Shown: positions 44,353 to 56,659, numbered from the stretch's first letter. The stretch: DNA of 64,000 nt from Cryoendolithus antarcticus (GCA_002077065.1 NAJO01000037.1:124001-188000), one strand, 5' to 3'. Numbers and translations are program-made. The notes: generated from the letters alone by a model not told the origin.

Positions 44353-46013
44353 TCATGCCGTATCGCCAGGTCTCGTAGCTCGCCCGCTAGTAGTTGCCGT
44401 GCTCGGCTGGTCGGTGTTCCAGCTCAAGTAGCTATGATCGCCGAGTTTCCTGCATTGTTCGTGGTCAGCACACCATAAATCCCGTGGCCCGTCCCGACAT
44501 TTGTCTCATCGGCTTTGTCGGGTGAAGACTTGATCTTGAGACATTCGCTTACCGTGGCTTGATCAGGTGCGTTGCAGTGAACAGAGCACCAAGGACGATG
44601 CAGATACCGCCGACGATGATGTATGCAATGCCGAGGAATGGGTTTCGGCCTCCCATAACGGTTCGTGTGGAGATGAGGATGGACTTGGTGCCATCGTAGA
44701 GATTCACTGGAAAGTCTGGGTGGCACTGTCAGCACGAAAGCAAGTTGAGACGTCAGGACGATAACCTACAGTCGTAGATGTCGATCTGGTATCGACCAAT
44801 CTCCATGGCTATGTTGTCTTGACGCCGTGCGAGCTTGCTGAACGTTGGCAGTCCAGCGGTCCTCATCCACACCTGGAACGGCTCGTCCGTGTGAAGGTCG
44901 GGGTACGGGAATGTCTCATTGTATGTGGGATACTTCTCCCGCCAATTGGGTGGCGGTACGACCGAGCCGTAAGGGTACGTGTCCAGGTCAAGCTTGCCAT
45001 ACAATGCCTTATCGCTGCTCCATGCGATGCTCGTGTTGGCCATCTCGTATGTATATGGATCAGTTGCACCGGGCCAGTTCAGTGCCTGTGGTGAGAAGAT
45101 CGTGTCGTTGAAGATCGAGTTCGCGATGAGACCACATGGGTAGTATGCAACTCCTCCTGCTCCCAGCTTCAACGGATCACAATCGCTACTATCAATGGTC
45201 TTGTTGTCCACGAAGCTTCCCTTCAGCTGAGCCTGGTTGAAAGACTTGACGTAACGTCGATGATTTTGGTAGAAGTTCGTGAGCCTGTAGTACAGCAGCA
45301 CGGGTGGATTGAGGCGATCCGGAATGTAGAATTGTATCCGGCAAACATTGGTGGTAACATTCGTGTCGCCACCGTAAGACACATACTGTGTATCCTTACA
45401 CCACGTCGGCTTTTGGCTCGCAGGTGTGCTGTTCCTGAAGTATGTTGATAGGGTGTTCGATGGCATGTCCACGAACCCGTCGTTGTTCGGCCCACATGCT
45501 GGTGCTGTGGAATTGCAGCCTGAGTAGTTGATGCTGATCTCCTTGACCCTCGAGCTTGCGTAAAGAAGTAGACCACCGATTGGCGCGAAGATCAGTCCAA
45601 TGACGAAGAACAGCGGTAGCACTAGTTTTCGTTAGTCCACAGCTCCGGTCGTACACTCGATTGTCGTGACTCGCCTGTCTTTGGTGTGAGAATGGGTTGC
45701 CATGCCTGCGTAAGCATTGTCAGCCAGGCCGATCTATCCAGTCTGTCGCAAGTCCTCCCAGGTATGCGCTCACCTTCAGGCGCTGTTGCCGGAATGCAGT
45801 ATCTGTCCAGGGGTATCAGCGATTTGATCCTTTGATCCTCAATCCCCGCGCCCGCAAGCTCTCATGTCCTCCCTGCGCTTCCGCTACCAACTGATGTATC
45901 TTCAGGGTATGGACGATGGACGTACTTGGCGGTCTTCGGCTCTTCTCCTTCTTTGTGACCTCTTCCTCCTCTCTTATACTGCTCGCCTCGGTCTGCTCCA
46001 TCGTTTGCGACAT
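44353..46013 (-). CDS. CDC50: CDC50/LEM3 family P4-ATPase flippase subunit
   Basis: Beta subunit of phospholipid flippases, needed for their folding and export from the ER. Six exons: 46013-45926, 45802-45774, 45705-45675, 45621-44770, 44715-44553, 44449-44353; phases agree throughout and give 419 aa. The opening after the acidic tail is [24 protein letters not shown], the classic N terminus of the family, then [19 protein letters not shown] (first helix). The lumenal domain has many N-glycosylation sites and paired cysteines ([30 protein letters not shown]). The second helix is [20 protein letters not shown], followed by a short cytosolic [10 protein letters not shown] tail. The intron between exons 3 and 4 begins with GC (CAG/GCGAGT) rather than GT. 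Confidence 0.93.
45622..45674 (-). other. GC-AG intron of CDC50
   Basis: The intron begins GCGAGT after an exon ending ACAG and ends GGACTAACGAAAACTAG, with a clear CTAAC branch site. Only this boundary joins TPKT to VLPLFF in phase. The exon side and positions 3-6 of the intron are otherwise consensus, as expected of GC donors. Confidence 0.75.
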
Positions 46014-46535
46014 TTCGGAGAGTGACGTGTCATGCGACTGAAGAAGTGCAATGCCTGCTGAAGTGAGGTGAGCCTGGCGACTGCGCTTCGTCAGCACGAG
46101 CGCCGTACTCAACCTCTTGGCGCGACCTTACTTCACGGCTTCACGCGGAACAGACGCGACATTTTATTGAGATCTTACACCCGCAGGATATCATCACCAG
46201 ACCACATACAATACGTAACTTGTGACAGTCACCTTACCATGTCGAGAAGTATCATCAACGAATGATTTTCGTGGCACGAAGAACACCTCAGAAAAGACAT
46301 TCGCTATGTGGGTATCTATGCTATCGCTAAAGTCGGAGCAAGCCATGTGAACGTAATTAGCGCCAATCATGATGCAGCCTATGCATGTCCACATAGCGCC
46401 ATGCTGTAAACACCCCCCTGGATGTCACAGACCTCGGGCAGGGCCACCATGTGGACTCTCAGCCCTCGTCGCACTCCCTCGCGGACAAGTCATCGGGATC
46501 CGCATGGAGGGTTCCTGGCTCCCCTTTGCACCCAT
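46014..46535. other. Intergenic, no gene supported
   Basis: CDC50 promoter and 3' flank of the coiled-coil gene. Nothing recognised. Confidence 0.5.
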
Positions 46536-48902
46536 CTATCGACGCTTGGTGAGTTCTCCCACCTTCGTCTCAACCCTCAGCAAGCTCTCGGTGATCTTGT
46601 GGACTTCTTTCGTCAGCACATCATTGAGCGCCTGCGCCTCGACCGCGGCTTCCTGAATGGTGTCCACCTTGGCCACTAGCGACACGAAGTCCTCTTGCAC
46701 CCGCTTGCTGTCCTTACTGGCTTGTTTTGCCACAGCTTCCGTCAGATCGTTCGCCTTCACAGTGTACGTGACACAGCCCTCGATTTTCTTTGACACCTCC
46801 GCGACAGACTTGTCCGTCTTGTCCACTCGGACAAGGACACCGGCCATATCCTTCGTAGTGACTTCCGCAGCGCGCTTAGCAGCGTCCGCAATGGTATTCG
46901 CCGCCTCGATCCGAGGGCCCAGCCCGGTGACGCGAGCAGCGATGCTCTTGCCTTCGTCCACTAGCTGACGTAATGTTGCCTCCATCTCCGCTGAAGGAGC
47001 AGGATGTAGCTGTATCATTCGTGCAACCATTTTGTCGACCACATGATCCGACGTCATGTTATCCATACGCTGCTTCACCGACGTGACCATGGCGTGGTAA
47101 GCTGCGAGCTGGTCCAGTAATTGTTGGGTGAGGTGTGCTGTGCCTGATTGGCCATGGGCAGATCCATTGACCAAGGGACTGTCGAGGCCATTCACCATCG
47201 GCCCGGGCGATGCGCTCGCCATTGGTCTGAACTGGTGTAAGCCTGAGGTGGCCTTTGTCGTGGACTGTGCAGATACCACAGTGGTGCGCTGCTCAGTCTC
47301 CAGGGCCTTGACACGGACCTCCAAGACCGAAGCATTGCCGCTGGTCTCCATGGACTTGTCCAGCAGCTCCTGCCTTATGCCTTCAAGCTTCGTGGCCAGT
47401 GCCCCGAGCTCAGCGTTGATGCTCTTCCCCATCATGTCGTCTCTTTCATCTGCTTCTTGCTCAATATCGGAGAATCGCTGGTCATGACTACTGACCCTTG
47501 TTTCGAGGTCGGTAAATCTTGCAGACAGCTCGGCATCTGCCGGCCGTGTGCTGCTTTGCTGACTTGTGGCAGACGTAGACACTGGAGCCGAGGCAGGCCG
47601 ATCCAGTAAGTGCTTGATGCTCGTACCATGCTCCTCCAGCTCCAATTGAATGGCCTGGCCGTCTGTGAGAGCTTTGCTGGCAGCTTCTTGCATCCGCGTC
47701 TCCAAAGTCCCTGTGCGTTCATCTACCTTGGGATCGACGGGAGTTGGTGTATCCCTCTTCTCGACTTGCTGCTTCAGGTCATCGACGGTGCTCTTGATTG
47801 CCATTCGCGACTGCTCTAGCGACTCCATTCGCTTGAGTGCACATCCCTTCTCGTTCTGCAGCCTCTTTACATATGGGTCGATGTTGTTCAGCATGATATC
47901 ATACTTCTTCAACCTCTTCACAACAGACGGCTTGCCCTGCTCGAGTACTTCACTGTCCAGCGTGCGTACTACGTCGTCAACTTTATCTTCGATCTTCGGG
48001 AGACGCAACTCGAGACTTTTGATCCGACCGTCAGAAGTAGTCAGTCTGCTGTCCTGTGCCTGTAGGTCGCTTTCATGAGCCGTTTTCTGCTGGCGTAGCT
48101 CGTCGTGACTGTCCTTCAGCTCATGTAATTGTTGCATTCCATTTTGATATGTTTTAGACTCGATTTCCAATTTCTCGACGCGATCATCAAGTCGCGTAGC
48201 CTTCTGCACCGCAACGACGGACTCTTGTACCTGCAGCAAGAGCGCTCTCTGTTCACTTAGTTCGTCTTTCAGCTTATCATGCTCTTCTCGAGGGACAAAG
48301 TCACGTGATATAGCGTCCGTGCGTACGCTAGTGTCTTCTTTCGGGTTTATTTCGGCTAGCGCGCGAAGATCTGATCGTGCCGTTATCATCGTCTCTTTTT
48401 GCCGTTCTTCCAGCTTCTTGATCTGATCGTCGATCTGTCCGACTTTGTCGCTCTGGGCCTTACGGGTCTTTTCGAAATCAGCAGCTAGGGCAGGATTTTG
48501 TTTTGCTAGTTTTCGGCGTTGTCTGTCGGCCTCATCTCTACTCGATATCATGGCTTCCCGTGCTGACTCGAGCTTTTCCATCTGAGCGGCATTTGAGCAT
48601 AGGCTGTGCAGCAGGGACATCACTCCTGTGACAGGGTCCGGTTCTATGACTACGTCCATTCCGGCTTGGCCAGTCGTCCGAGCAGGAGTCTGTGGCTGTG
48701 ATGTTGCGCGATTGCTGCCCGCGTCTTGATATGCGCTTCCGCGGCTGTTCACGCTGCTCGGTGATTGTACGGTGTTACGTACGCCATCGCGAGGTGACGG
48801 GCGATGTTGATCAAGCACGGAAGGCCGCGACACTTTGCGTGCCGGCATGCCTGACTCAGGCGACCGGCTTGCAGGACGCTTACCCGCATGTGACGAACTC
48901 AT
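46536..48902 (-). CDS. Large coiled-coil protein, unknown
   Basis: Uninterrupted 788-aa frame starting MSSSHAGKRPASRSPESG. The first 85 residues are a Ser/Pro/Arg-rich disordered tail with possible nuclear-localisation-like basic patches (GKRPASR, PARKVSR). From about residue 100 to the end the protein is mainly charged heptad helix broken by short Ser/Thr/Pro linkers near 400-450 and 555-600. Segments such as LEERQKETMITARSDLRALAE, RLPKIEDKVDDVVRTLDSEVLEQG and AEVSKKIEGCVTYTVKANDLTEAVAKQ illustrate the pattern. No catalytic or binding domain is recognised. A structural or scaffold role is possible, but resemblance to myosin or SMC-like coils would be compositional only. Confidence 0.7.
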   Translation of the reverse strand: MSSSHAGKRPASRSPESGMPARKVSRPSVLDQHRPSPRDGVRNTVQSPSSVNSRGSAYQDAGSNRATSQPQTPARTTGQAGMDVVIEPDPVTGVMSLLHSLCSNAAQMEKLESAREAMISSRDEADRQRRKLAKQNPALAADFEKTRKAQSDKVGQIDDQIKKLEERQKETMITARSDLRALAEINPKEDTSVRTDAISRDFVPREEHDKLKDELSEQRALLLQVQESVVAVQKATRLDDRVEKLEIESKTYQNGMQQLHELKDSHDELRQQKTAHESDLQAQDSRLTTSDGRIKSLELRLPKIEDKVDDVVRTLDSEVLEQGKPSVVKRLKKYDIMLNNIDPYVKRLQNEKGCALKRMESLEQSRMAIKSTVDDLKQQVEKRDTPTPVDPKVDERTGTLETRMQEAASKALTDGQAIQLELEEHGTSIKHLLDRPASAPVSTSATSQQSSTRPADAELSARFTDLETRVSSHDQRFSDIEQEADERDDMMGKSINAELGALATKLEGIRQELLDKSMETSGNASVLEVRVKALETEQRTTVVSAQSTTKATSGLHQFRPMASASPGPMVNGLDSPLVNGSAHGQSGTAHLTQQLLDQLAAYHAMVTSVKQRMDNMTSDHVVDKMVARMIQLHPAPSAEMEATLRQLVDEGKSIAARVTGLGPRIEAANTIADAAKRAAEVTTKDMAGVLVRVDKTDKSVAEVSKKIEGCVTYTVKANDLTEAVAKQASKDSKRVQEDFVSLVAKVDTIQEAAVEAQALNDVLTKEVHKITESLLRVETKVGELTKRR

Positions 48903-49860
48903 GGTGCTGTGAGCACATGTCAGTATTGAAGTGAAGGCTTGGAGCTCTCAAAGTGAAGTAGCGCAATCAGGTGGACGGCGTGTGCTTTGCGAGCAGCAGC
49001 AGTAAAGCGAAGACTGGCCACATTGAGAGCTGTGCGTAACGTTCTTGCAGTGAAAGCGGTCAACATACGTAGAACTAGTCCCAGACTTCACTGCTGGTCG
49101 TCTTGGATGCATCCTGTTGCCCTCATGCTCGACAGTGCGCGTAGAGAGACTAGTGCGTCTCAAGTTTCCCGGCTCGATCCTTGAATTATTGTCTCGTGCC
49201 GTGCGAAGCCCTGATGGAGCCCAGGGAACTGTCATACTAGGTTAGCGACCTGCAGGTGTTCCCCCTTGACATATGCTCTTCGTGAAGCAATGTGTCCTGT
49301 CTGGACTCAGGTATCTGACGATAAGTGCCTGCGATATTCCACTGAGCGGAGTAAGTGAAAAGAACCTACTTTGGGCAATCCAATCACTTCATATGTTGTG
49401 ACACGCGCGCTAAGGCAAGGACCCCTGCAAGCGCATGTAATTCATGCAGATCTCGTGCATGTCTCCCAGTGAGGTTTGAAGTTTTCCCTTCCCTACGCGC
49501 TCGTGATGGCAATGAAGTGCGCTTACTGTATTATCGATGTGTTGGAAAGTGAAAGATCAAGCAATCTGAAGTGAGGTAGCAAGCGTCGGCGATCTCTCGG
49601 GTGCAAAGCGCGCTAAGGACTCGCTAGTGTCAGATAAGTGGAGCTCACTTACCTAAGGCGTATATGGAGTATCAAAAGTTAATGGAGCTCATATACGGTA
49701 CAGCGTCCGTACGACTTACCACAATCTCGAATACTCCTCCCAAATACGACTTTGAAGCACCTCTGTCTCGTTGCGTCTCTTCTGGAAGCGAACCACGGAC
49801 TCTACCTGCTATCCGAGCAGTGCGTTTACACAGTATCTAGTGCCTTGCGCGACGGACGAG
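48903..49860. other. Intergenic, divergent promoters
   Basis: About 960 bp between the divergent coiled-coil and RVB2 genes. No gene or strong motif recognised. Confidence 0.5.
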
Positions 49861-51349
<1,489 letters not shown>

Positions 51350-51953
51350 GCTCATGTCCGTGTAAGATAGAGACGACGATGTTGTGCGATTAGAATAGAC
51401 CAGTCGCAGCGGAGCGGCAATGGAACAGGAAAGCGTCGGCTGTTCGGCGACTGACGGGATGGATGCCGACATCACCTCAGGTCCCCATGCACAGCTGCAG
51501 GTAAGGATGGACACCGCACCTCAAGATGGTGACGAACGTGTTTTAAATGGCTAGCTTGCGAGTGTCGCGAAGTAATTGCATTGTCTTCCGACACTTTTGA
51601 AACGCAGTATCAGTCATATGTTCGCACCTAGACTGACCATCACGAGCACTGGGACCATCGGAAGACAAATCTACAACCTGATTGAAACGCCGTCACCCCT
51701 TTGTGGACATCAGCTGGAAGACAATGCCTAGCTCATGTATCGCGATAGTCAGTCCGCCGCATCAGGTCGATAGTAGGTTTTTCAACTTTCTCCTTCTATA
51801 GACCCGCAAAGCCTTGCTGGTATCAATGCACACTTGATCATCGGGAAACAGCTTTGCCGCAGTCTCGAGGAAGCTCTGGACATCGCCCTAAATGTTGGTC
51901 TCCCGCCATACCACTGTAGATACGATTGTGACTGTCCGAGAGCTGTCAAAACT
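51350..51953. other. Intergenic; possible 5' end of the next gene
   Basis: From 51834 the frame of the next gene is already open but lacks an ATG, so a first exon may lie here. Nothing else supported. Confidence 0.4.
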
Positions 51954-52964
51954 ATGAGGAGGTGGAAGGGCGCTGATACTGACCTTGCAGTCTCCGATCC
52001 GCGCTTCGCGAAGACGCACCCGTCTTCACTGCTTTACCGTGAGGTGTCAGCGAGCAGTCTCATCACTATTACTCCTCTCGAGACCTACGCTAGCACTGTT
52101 GCACGTGCCAAGGCGACTATACGTATCGGCAACGGAGGTGCTGGCTATACTGGCATTCTCCGCACACTTGCAGAGGCCTACCTGGCACATAGAGCCCCGT
52201 CGGACGATCAGCTAAACATCACTTGGATCTCAAATCACAGTCGACATTCCCTCGTCGCACTGCTCGGTGACATTGTCGATATCGCAATGACTTATGAGCC
52301 CGACAATGAGGATCTTGCGATTCGCGAAGGCTGGGCTCGACGGGTCGGCCGGGTATTCAACGATCACTTCGTGATAGCTGGGCCGCTCGCTGATCCTGCA
52401 GGGCTCGCTCCGTCCCAAAGCAATAAACCTGGAGATATCATGCTTATAGCTGCTCTGCAGAGGCTGGCGCATGCTGGACACGCCGGCAAAGCCATCTGGC
52501 ACTCTCGAGGCGATGGTAGTGCGACGTTCACCAAGGAGCGAGAGCTCTTTGCAGCCGCGGACGTAGCCAGCGCGATGAGCAACGTCGACTGGGTGCATAC
52601 GCATACTCTCACACCGTACGCAGCGCTACAGCGTGCCAACACGGACGGCGCGTACCTACTGACAGATCGTGCTACCTTCTTGACAGCACAGCAGCACGAC
52701 ACAATCGGGGGGCTTCGAGTCTTCATTGAGGGAGGGCAGCAGCTTCTGAACCCATGTGCTGCTATGGTACGGACGGATGCTTCTGTGGAGACCATACGTC
52801 TTGCTGCGTGGCTCTGTGGCGACGAGGCTAGGGGCGTTGTGAAAGATTACGGAAAGGATTGGGCCTGGCGGAAGGCGTTGTTCACTGTTCCAGGGCAGGA
52901 TGACTTTACAAGTGAGGAAAAGCTGGCTGGCGTGCGTACAGTATCAGCGATGGCAAAACTATAG
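51954..52964 (+). CDS. TupA-like periplasmic-binding-protein fold protein
   Basis: Resembles bacterial extracellular solute-binding proteins of tungstate/molybdate ABC systems (TupA/WtpA-like). Conserved-looking blocks: TIRIGNGGAGYTGILRTLAEAYL near the N terminus, LVALLGDIVDIAMTYEPDNEDLAIREGWA (second ligand loop), FNDHFVIAGPLADPAGL, WHSRGDGSATFTKERELF and AYLLTDRATFL. In bacteria these loops bind the oxyanion. The first in-frame ATG gives 336 aa; the frame is open from 51834, so an upstream exon and possibly a signal peptide are unresolved. Fungi lack the partner ABC permease, so the role is unknown: anion scavenging or a moonlighting binding protein. Bacterial ancestry is inference. No introns are visible within the shown part. 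Confidence 0.7.
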   Translation: MRRWKGADTDLAVSDPRFAKTHPSSLLYREVSASSLITITPLETYASTVARAKATIRIGNGGAGYTGILRTLAEAYLAHRAPSDDQLNITWISNHSRHSLVALLGDIVDIAMTYEPDNEDLAIREGWARRVGRVFNDHFVIAGPLADPAGLAPSQSNKPGDIMLIAALQRLAHAGHAGKAIWHSRGDGSATFTKERELFAAADVASAMSNVDWVHTHTLTPYAALQRANTDGAYLLTDRATFLTAQQHDTIGGLRVFIEGGQQLLNPCAAMVRTDASVETIRLAAWLCGDEARGVVKDYGKDWAWRKALFTVPGQDDFTSEEKLAGVRTVSAMAKL

Positions 52965-53167
52965 TTTGATGTCTCAACAAGTCATACGGTGGAAGCATGA
53001 AACGTGAATGTAGTCGTGCTCGTCCACATGCATCCACCCCATTAACGACGTCAGCGATGACCCAAGCCCAAAGGTACTGATCGATCTTTGACTGCAGCCA
53101 CCTCAACTACTTACCAATCTGCACCTCATCCTGCCCTCTCTCAGGCTTCAACATCACCGTCTCTACA

Positions 53168-55087
53168 ATGTTCAAGAAGAAGCCTACGATCAAGCCACTC
53201 TCGCCATTGAGATCCTCAGATCGTAGAAAGCTCGCCGATCAGATCATAGCCGACTTCGACCTCGCTCCACCAGGCGCAGACAACTCAGACAGCGCGGAGA
53301 AGAAGGCAGAAGCAACTGCAGCGCGGACAAGCTTACGATCCTCGCTGCTACCAGACAATGTGCAGTCAGCGCGCTTCACAACGACCCATGGACCCGAATT
53401 GAAGCAGATCTCCGGGACGATATATGTGGGAAGCCAAGATGGAGCAGACTCGCGAATACTGTGGTGGCAGATCGACGGGAGGATGTACCCATCGATCTAC
53501 ACGCTATGGAACCATCCAGGAATTGTGCCTCTGCTGCACACACCCGAGATCGTGGTCAAGAAGCTGCGAGGGGGCGCGGATCTCATGACCCCAGGTCTGG
53601 CGCGAGGACCGCCCTTCCCGAAGAAGGCGCGGAAGGGGACAGTCGTGGGCGTGGCAAGTCTGGAAAGGCCGAGTGTACCTGTCAGCGTTGGGGTGTGCGA
53701 GATCGATGTCAGTGCGTTGGAGCAGGTACAGGGCGCGAAGGGGCATGCAATGGAGACACTACATTGGGCTGGAGATGAACCTTGGAGCTACAGTACGGGA
53801 GCGCGACCTGGACAAGAGGCGCCTGAAGAGATTGTGGGATGGCAGAGAGCGATCGATGGGGACGATATAGGCATGGAGGGGTTGAACATCGATGATGAAG
53901 ACGACGATGAAGGAGGTGGCGTACCTCTTGAGCACAGTGCAGCGACAGTCAATGGGGCGCCTTCGAAAGCAGGAATACCAGCAGAGGAAAACGCACAGGG
54001 CGAGGACCTCGACGAGCCGGAGCTTTCACAAAAGGAGATCGACGACGCATTCCGGAACGCTTTCCTGTACGGCATACACCAACAAAAGACGTCACATCCT
54101 CACGAAGCGAATCACGGCCTGATCTACCCACTCACCCAATCGTCAGTCGTCTCGAGCCTGATCAACCCATTCCTGCCAGCACACACCCAACGACAGTCAC
54201 AGCAGCTGCAAATCAAGAAGACAAGCTGGAAGAACATCAAAAAGTTCCTCAAAGCGCTTGACAAGGAGAAGCTTATCAAGACGAAGGAGAAGGATGGGAA
54301 CGAGACTACGATCACTGACATAGATTTCAACGACCCATCTTTAGCGAGCTTCAAGCCATATCGGCTGCCGAAGAAGGACACCGGCTCCTCTGCGCAGCCT
54401 GAGCAAGCTGCAGCTACATCGAGCGGCGGCGACGATGCAATTGGTCAGAAGATCGAGATCCGCACGTTGTTGAAGCCGACTCGCGAGCTGCAGCCACTGT
54501 TCGCGAGTGCGCCACAACCATACTACACCACAGCTGAGATTGGCTCCGCTGTCACTGCATACGTAAACGCCGAGTCCCTCGTCTCGGCTACGAACAAGCG
54601 CCTCATCACTTTGAATCCGACTTTAGCGAATGCTGTGTTCGATGGAAGCGGCAGCCTGGACAAGGAGGTCCTAGCGAAAGGCTCAGTACCACGCGACGCA
54701 CTCATCGATCGCGTCAGCAAAGCGATGACTTCCTCATACACTATCGTTAGAAATGGCGTCGAAGCGAAGGCGAAGTCTGGCAAGCCGCCCAAGGTGCAGA
54801 TCACGCTCGAGACCAGATCGGGCAACAAGACTGTCACGAAAGTGTCTGGTCTTGAAACTTACTTTGTCAACCCGCGGCTGCTTGCAGATGAGCTTCGCAA
54901 GACTTGTGCTGGTGCTACGAGCGTGGAAGCACTTGCTGGCGCCGCGAAGAAGACTGAGAAGGTTGTCGAGGAGGTGATGGTGCAGGGCCCGCAGAAGGAC
55001 GCTGTGCTCAAGGCATTGGAGAAGCGAGGTGTGAGGAGTGCTTGGGTGGAAGTCAATGATAAGGTGAAGAAGAAGGGCGGTAGATGA
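53168..55087 (+). CDS. TMA64: eIF2D/ligatin-like translation factor
   Basis: Ribosome-recycling and non-canonical initiation factor equivalent to yeast Tma64. Intronless, 639 aa. It begins MFKKKPTIKPLSPLRSSDRRKLADQI; a PUA domain follows with the block GGADLMTPGLARGPPFPKKARKGTVV and VGVASLERPSVPVSVG. A winged-helix/SWIB-like middle region includes KTSWKNIKKFLKALDKEKLIKTKEKDGNE. The C-terminal SUI1/eIF1 domain contains VQITLETRSGNKTVTKVSGLETYF and ends near VEEVMVQGPQKDAVLKALEKRGV. The order PUA, SWIB-like, SUI1 is diagnostic of eIF2D. An acidic linker (GLNIDDEDDDEGGG) lies near residue 240. Confidence 0.93.
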   Translation: MFKKKPTIKPLSPLRSSDRRKLADQIIADFDLAPPGADNSDSAEKKAEATAARTSLRSSLLPDNVQSARFTTTHGPELKQISGTIYVGSQDGADSRILWWQIDGRMYPSIYTLWNHPGIVPLLHTPEIVVKKLRGGADLMTPGLARGPPFPKKARKGTVVGVASLERPSVPVSVGVCEIDVSALEQVQGAKGHAMETLHWAGDEPWSYSTGARPGQEAPEEIVGWQRAIDGDDIGMEGLNIDDEDDDEGGGVPLEHSAATVNGAPSKAGIPAEENAQGEDLDEPELSQKEIDDAFRNAFLYGIHQQKTSHPHEANHGLIYPLTQSSVVSSLINPFLPAHTQRQSQQLQIKKTSWKNIKKFLKALDKEKLIKTKEKDGNETTITDIDFNDPSLASFKPYRLPKKDTGSSAQPEQAAATSSGGDDAIGQKIEIRTLLKPTRELQPLFASAPQPYYTTAEIGSAVTAYVNAESLVSATNKRLITLNPTLANAVFDGSGSLDKEVLAKGSVPRDALIDRVSKAMTSSYTIVRNGVEAKAKSGKPPKVQITLETRSGNKTVTKVSGLETYFVNPRLLADELRKTCAGATSVEALAGAAKKTEKVVEEVMVQGPQKDAVLKALEKRGVRSAWVEVNDKVKKKGGR

Positions 55088-55397
55088 GAGAAATTCTGGC
55101 ATGCAGATGCCGTTCTACGAGGTAACGATTACGGACCCGAAGTCGACACGGTCGATTCACCCAGCGAGGCGCGCAATAGGTACCACAGTGGCACAAACTC
55201 ACCACGCGGCTAAACCCGGACTAGCGCCAAGACCCACACCTGCCGACTTCAGCTCCACCGCTGAAGAAGGCAATCACGCCCTTTCAATGCAGAAGACCAT
55301 GTGATCAGATACTGTATGCGGATTACCCGCTTATATAGAGCTGTATGCATGGATGTACCCTACCTCTCCGTTTCCTCAGACCTTCCCACATGTCACA
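55088..55397. other. Intergenic, short
   Basis: The gap holds only the leader of the acetyltransferase gene, with another in-frame ATG at 55353. Nothing else seen. Confidence 0.5.
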
Positions 55398-56144
55398 ATG
55401 CCCTTCCGTGAAGCAACTTACGGAGACATCATCCCAGCTTCCCACATCCTAGCCCGAGCTTTCAAAGACGATGGCTTCATGGGCAGATACTTGCATCCTT
55501 ACCTTGACAAATATCCAGATGACTTGCAAAAGCGATATGTCCGCTCTTTGCGCGCCCAATGGGCTAGCATGGACGCCGAGAACAAGCTCTTCGTCTCTTT
55601 CAAACCTACACCTGATGGCAAAGGGGAGGAATGCCTGACTGGTGTAGCGGGCTGGTCTCGACGACGAGCTGTTTCGAAGCCGTCGTCGTGGAGCACTTAT
55701 GCTTGGAGAACAGCGGCGTCGTATGTCAACAAAGTAGACGAATACTTCAACCCTGACCGCGCCGCCGATCCCGAGAAACACAAGATCTTCGATAAACTAG
55801 CACCGTACTCGAAGCATCACTGGACTGGCTCGCGCGCCGAAGTCTGGTATCTGAATGTCATCGGCGTCGATCCAGCCTTCGAAGGGCAGGGCATCGGGCG
55901 AGAGCTCGTGGCGTGGGGTTTCGAGCAGGCGAAGCAGGATGGCGTCGGAACGAGCTGTATTGCAGCCAGCGGGCGGGATGAATTTTACAGGCGGTGTGGG
56001 TTTGATGTGCAGGATGGGATTTCGGGGGATTCGGGGCCGGATGAGGAGTTGAGGAAGGAGGTGCGGAGTATTGGAGGTGGGATGGTGCATTTTTGGGATG
56101 GGGGGAGAAAGCCGGTTGGGGTGAAGAAATATGGTGAGGCGTGA
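55398..56144 (+). CDS. GNAT-family N-acetyltransferase
   Basis: Acetyl-CoA-dependent N-acetyltransferase of the GNAT superfamily, probably cytosolic. 248 aa from MPFREATYGDIIPASHILARAF; an upstream in-frame Met at 55353 would add 15 residues, but the FREAT..D opening is typical of the family's first strand and helix, so 55398 is preferred. The acetyl-CoA-binding motif A is WYLNVIGVDPAFEGQGIGRELVAWGFEQA (GQGIGR pyrophosphate loop). Motif B is ASGRDEFYRRCGF. The substrate is not predictable; fungal members of this group often act on small molecules. Uninterrupted by introns. Confidence 0.85.
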   Translation: MPFREATYGDIIPASHILARAFKDDGFMGRYLHPYLDKYPDDLQKRYVRSLRAQWASMDAENKLFVSFKPTPDGKGEECLTGVAGWSRRRAVSKPSSWSTYAWRTAASYVNKVDEYFNPDRAADPEKHKIFDKLAPYSKHHWTGSRAEVWYLNVIGVDPAFEGQGIGRELVAWGFEQAKQDGVGTSCIAASGRDEFYRRCGFDVQDGISGDSGPDEELRKEVRSIGGGMVHFWDGGRKPVGVKKYGEA

Positions 56145-56659
56145 GCTGCTTTTGATGAGGTTTGCTCGACTATCTGGATGCTCACATCCTTGAAATTGCG
56201 CGTCTTCTGGAGCTCGAGGCTGGCGAAGTCACACTCGGACCAGGCGCTATGGCGCATTGCTACTGCGACGGCACCATACCATCGGTGCGGGCGTGCGGTG
56301 GCACCCTGAGAGACACTCGTCTTGCTCCCCACCCTAGTATGACCGACTCACAGCTCCGTCTTGTTCCGTGATCGACGATGCCCGGGCGTTGTGGCTTCTT
56401 CCGCGACTGGCACCTAGGATTTCAGCAGACAGCATCGGGTGCCATGATGGTTATGAGAGCCAAATGGCTTGAACCTTCGCTGGGCGCTGGATATGTAGAG
56501 CCTGGCTTCCTTCTGCCTTGCGTTCGAGTCTCGTCGGCGGAGCACTTCGTCGGTTAGCCTGGATGGGGAGGCATATCGCAGCGTCCGCGGAGAGGCATAG
56601 GCAGCGTTCTGTCTGTTGGGGAGAGTCACAATCTCATGAATGCTCTACTCTCCATGATT
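56145..56659. other. Intergenic, converging 3' flanks
   Basis: Lies between the convergent acetyltransferase and nucleoporin genes. No gene supported. Confidence 0.5.
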
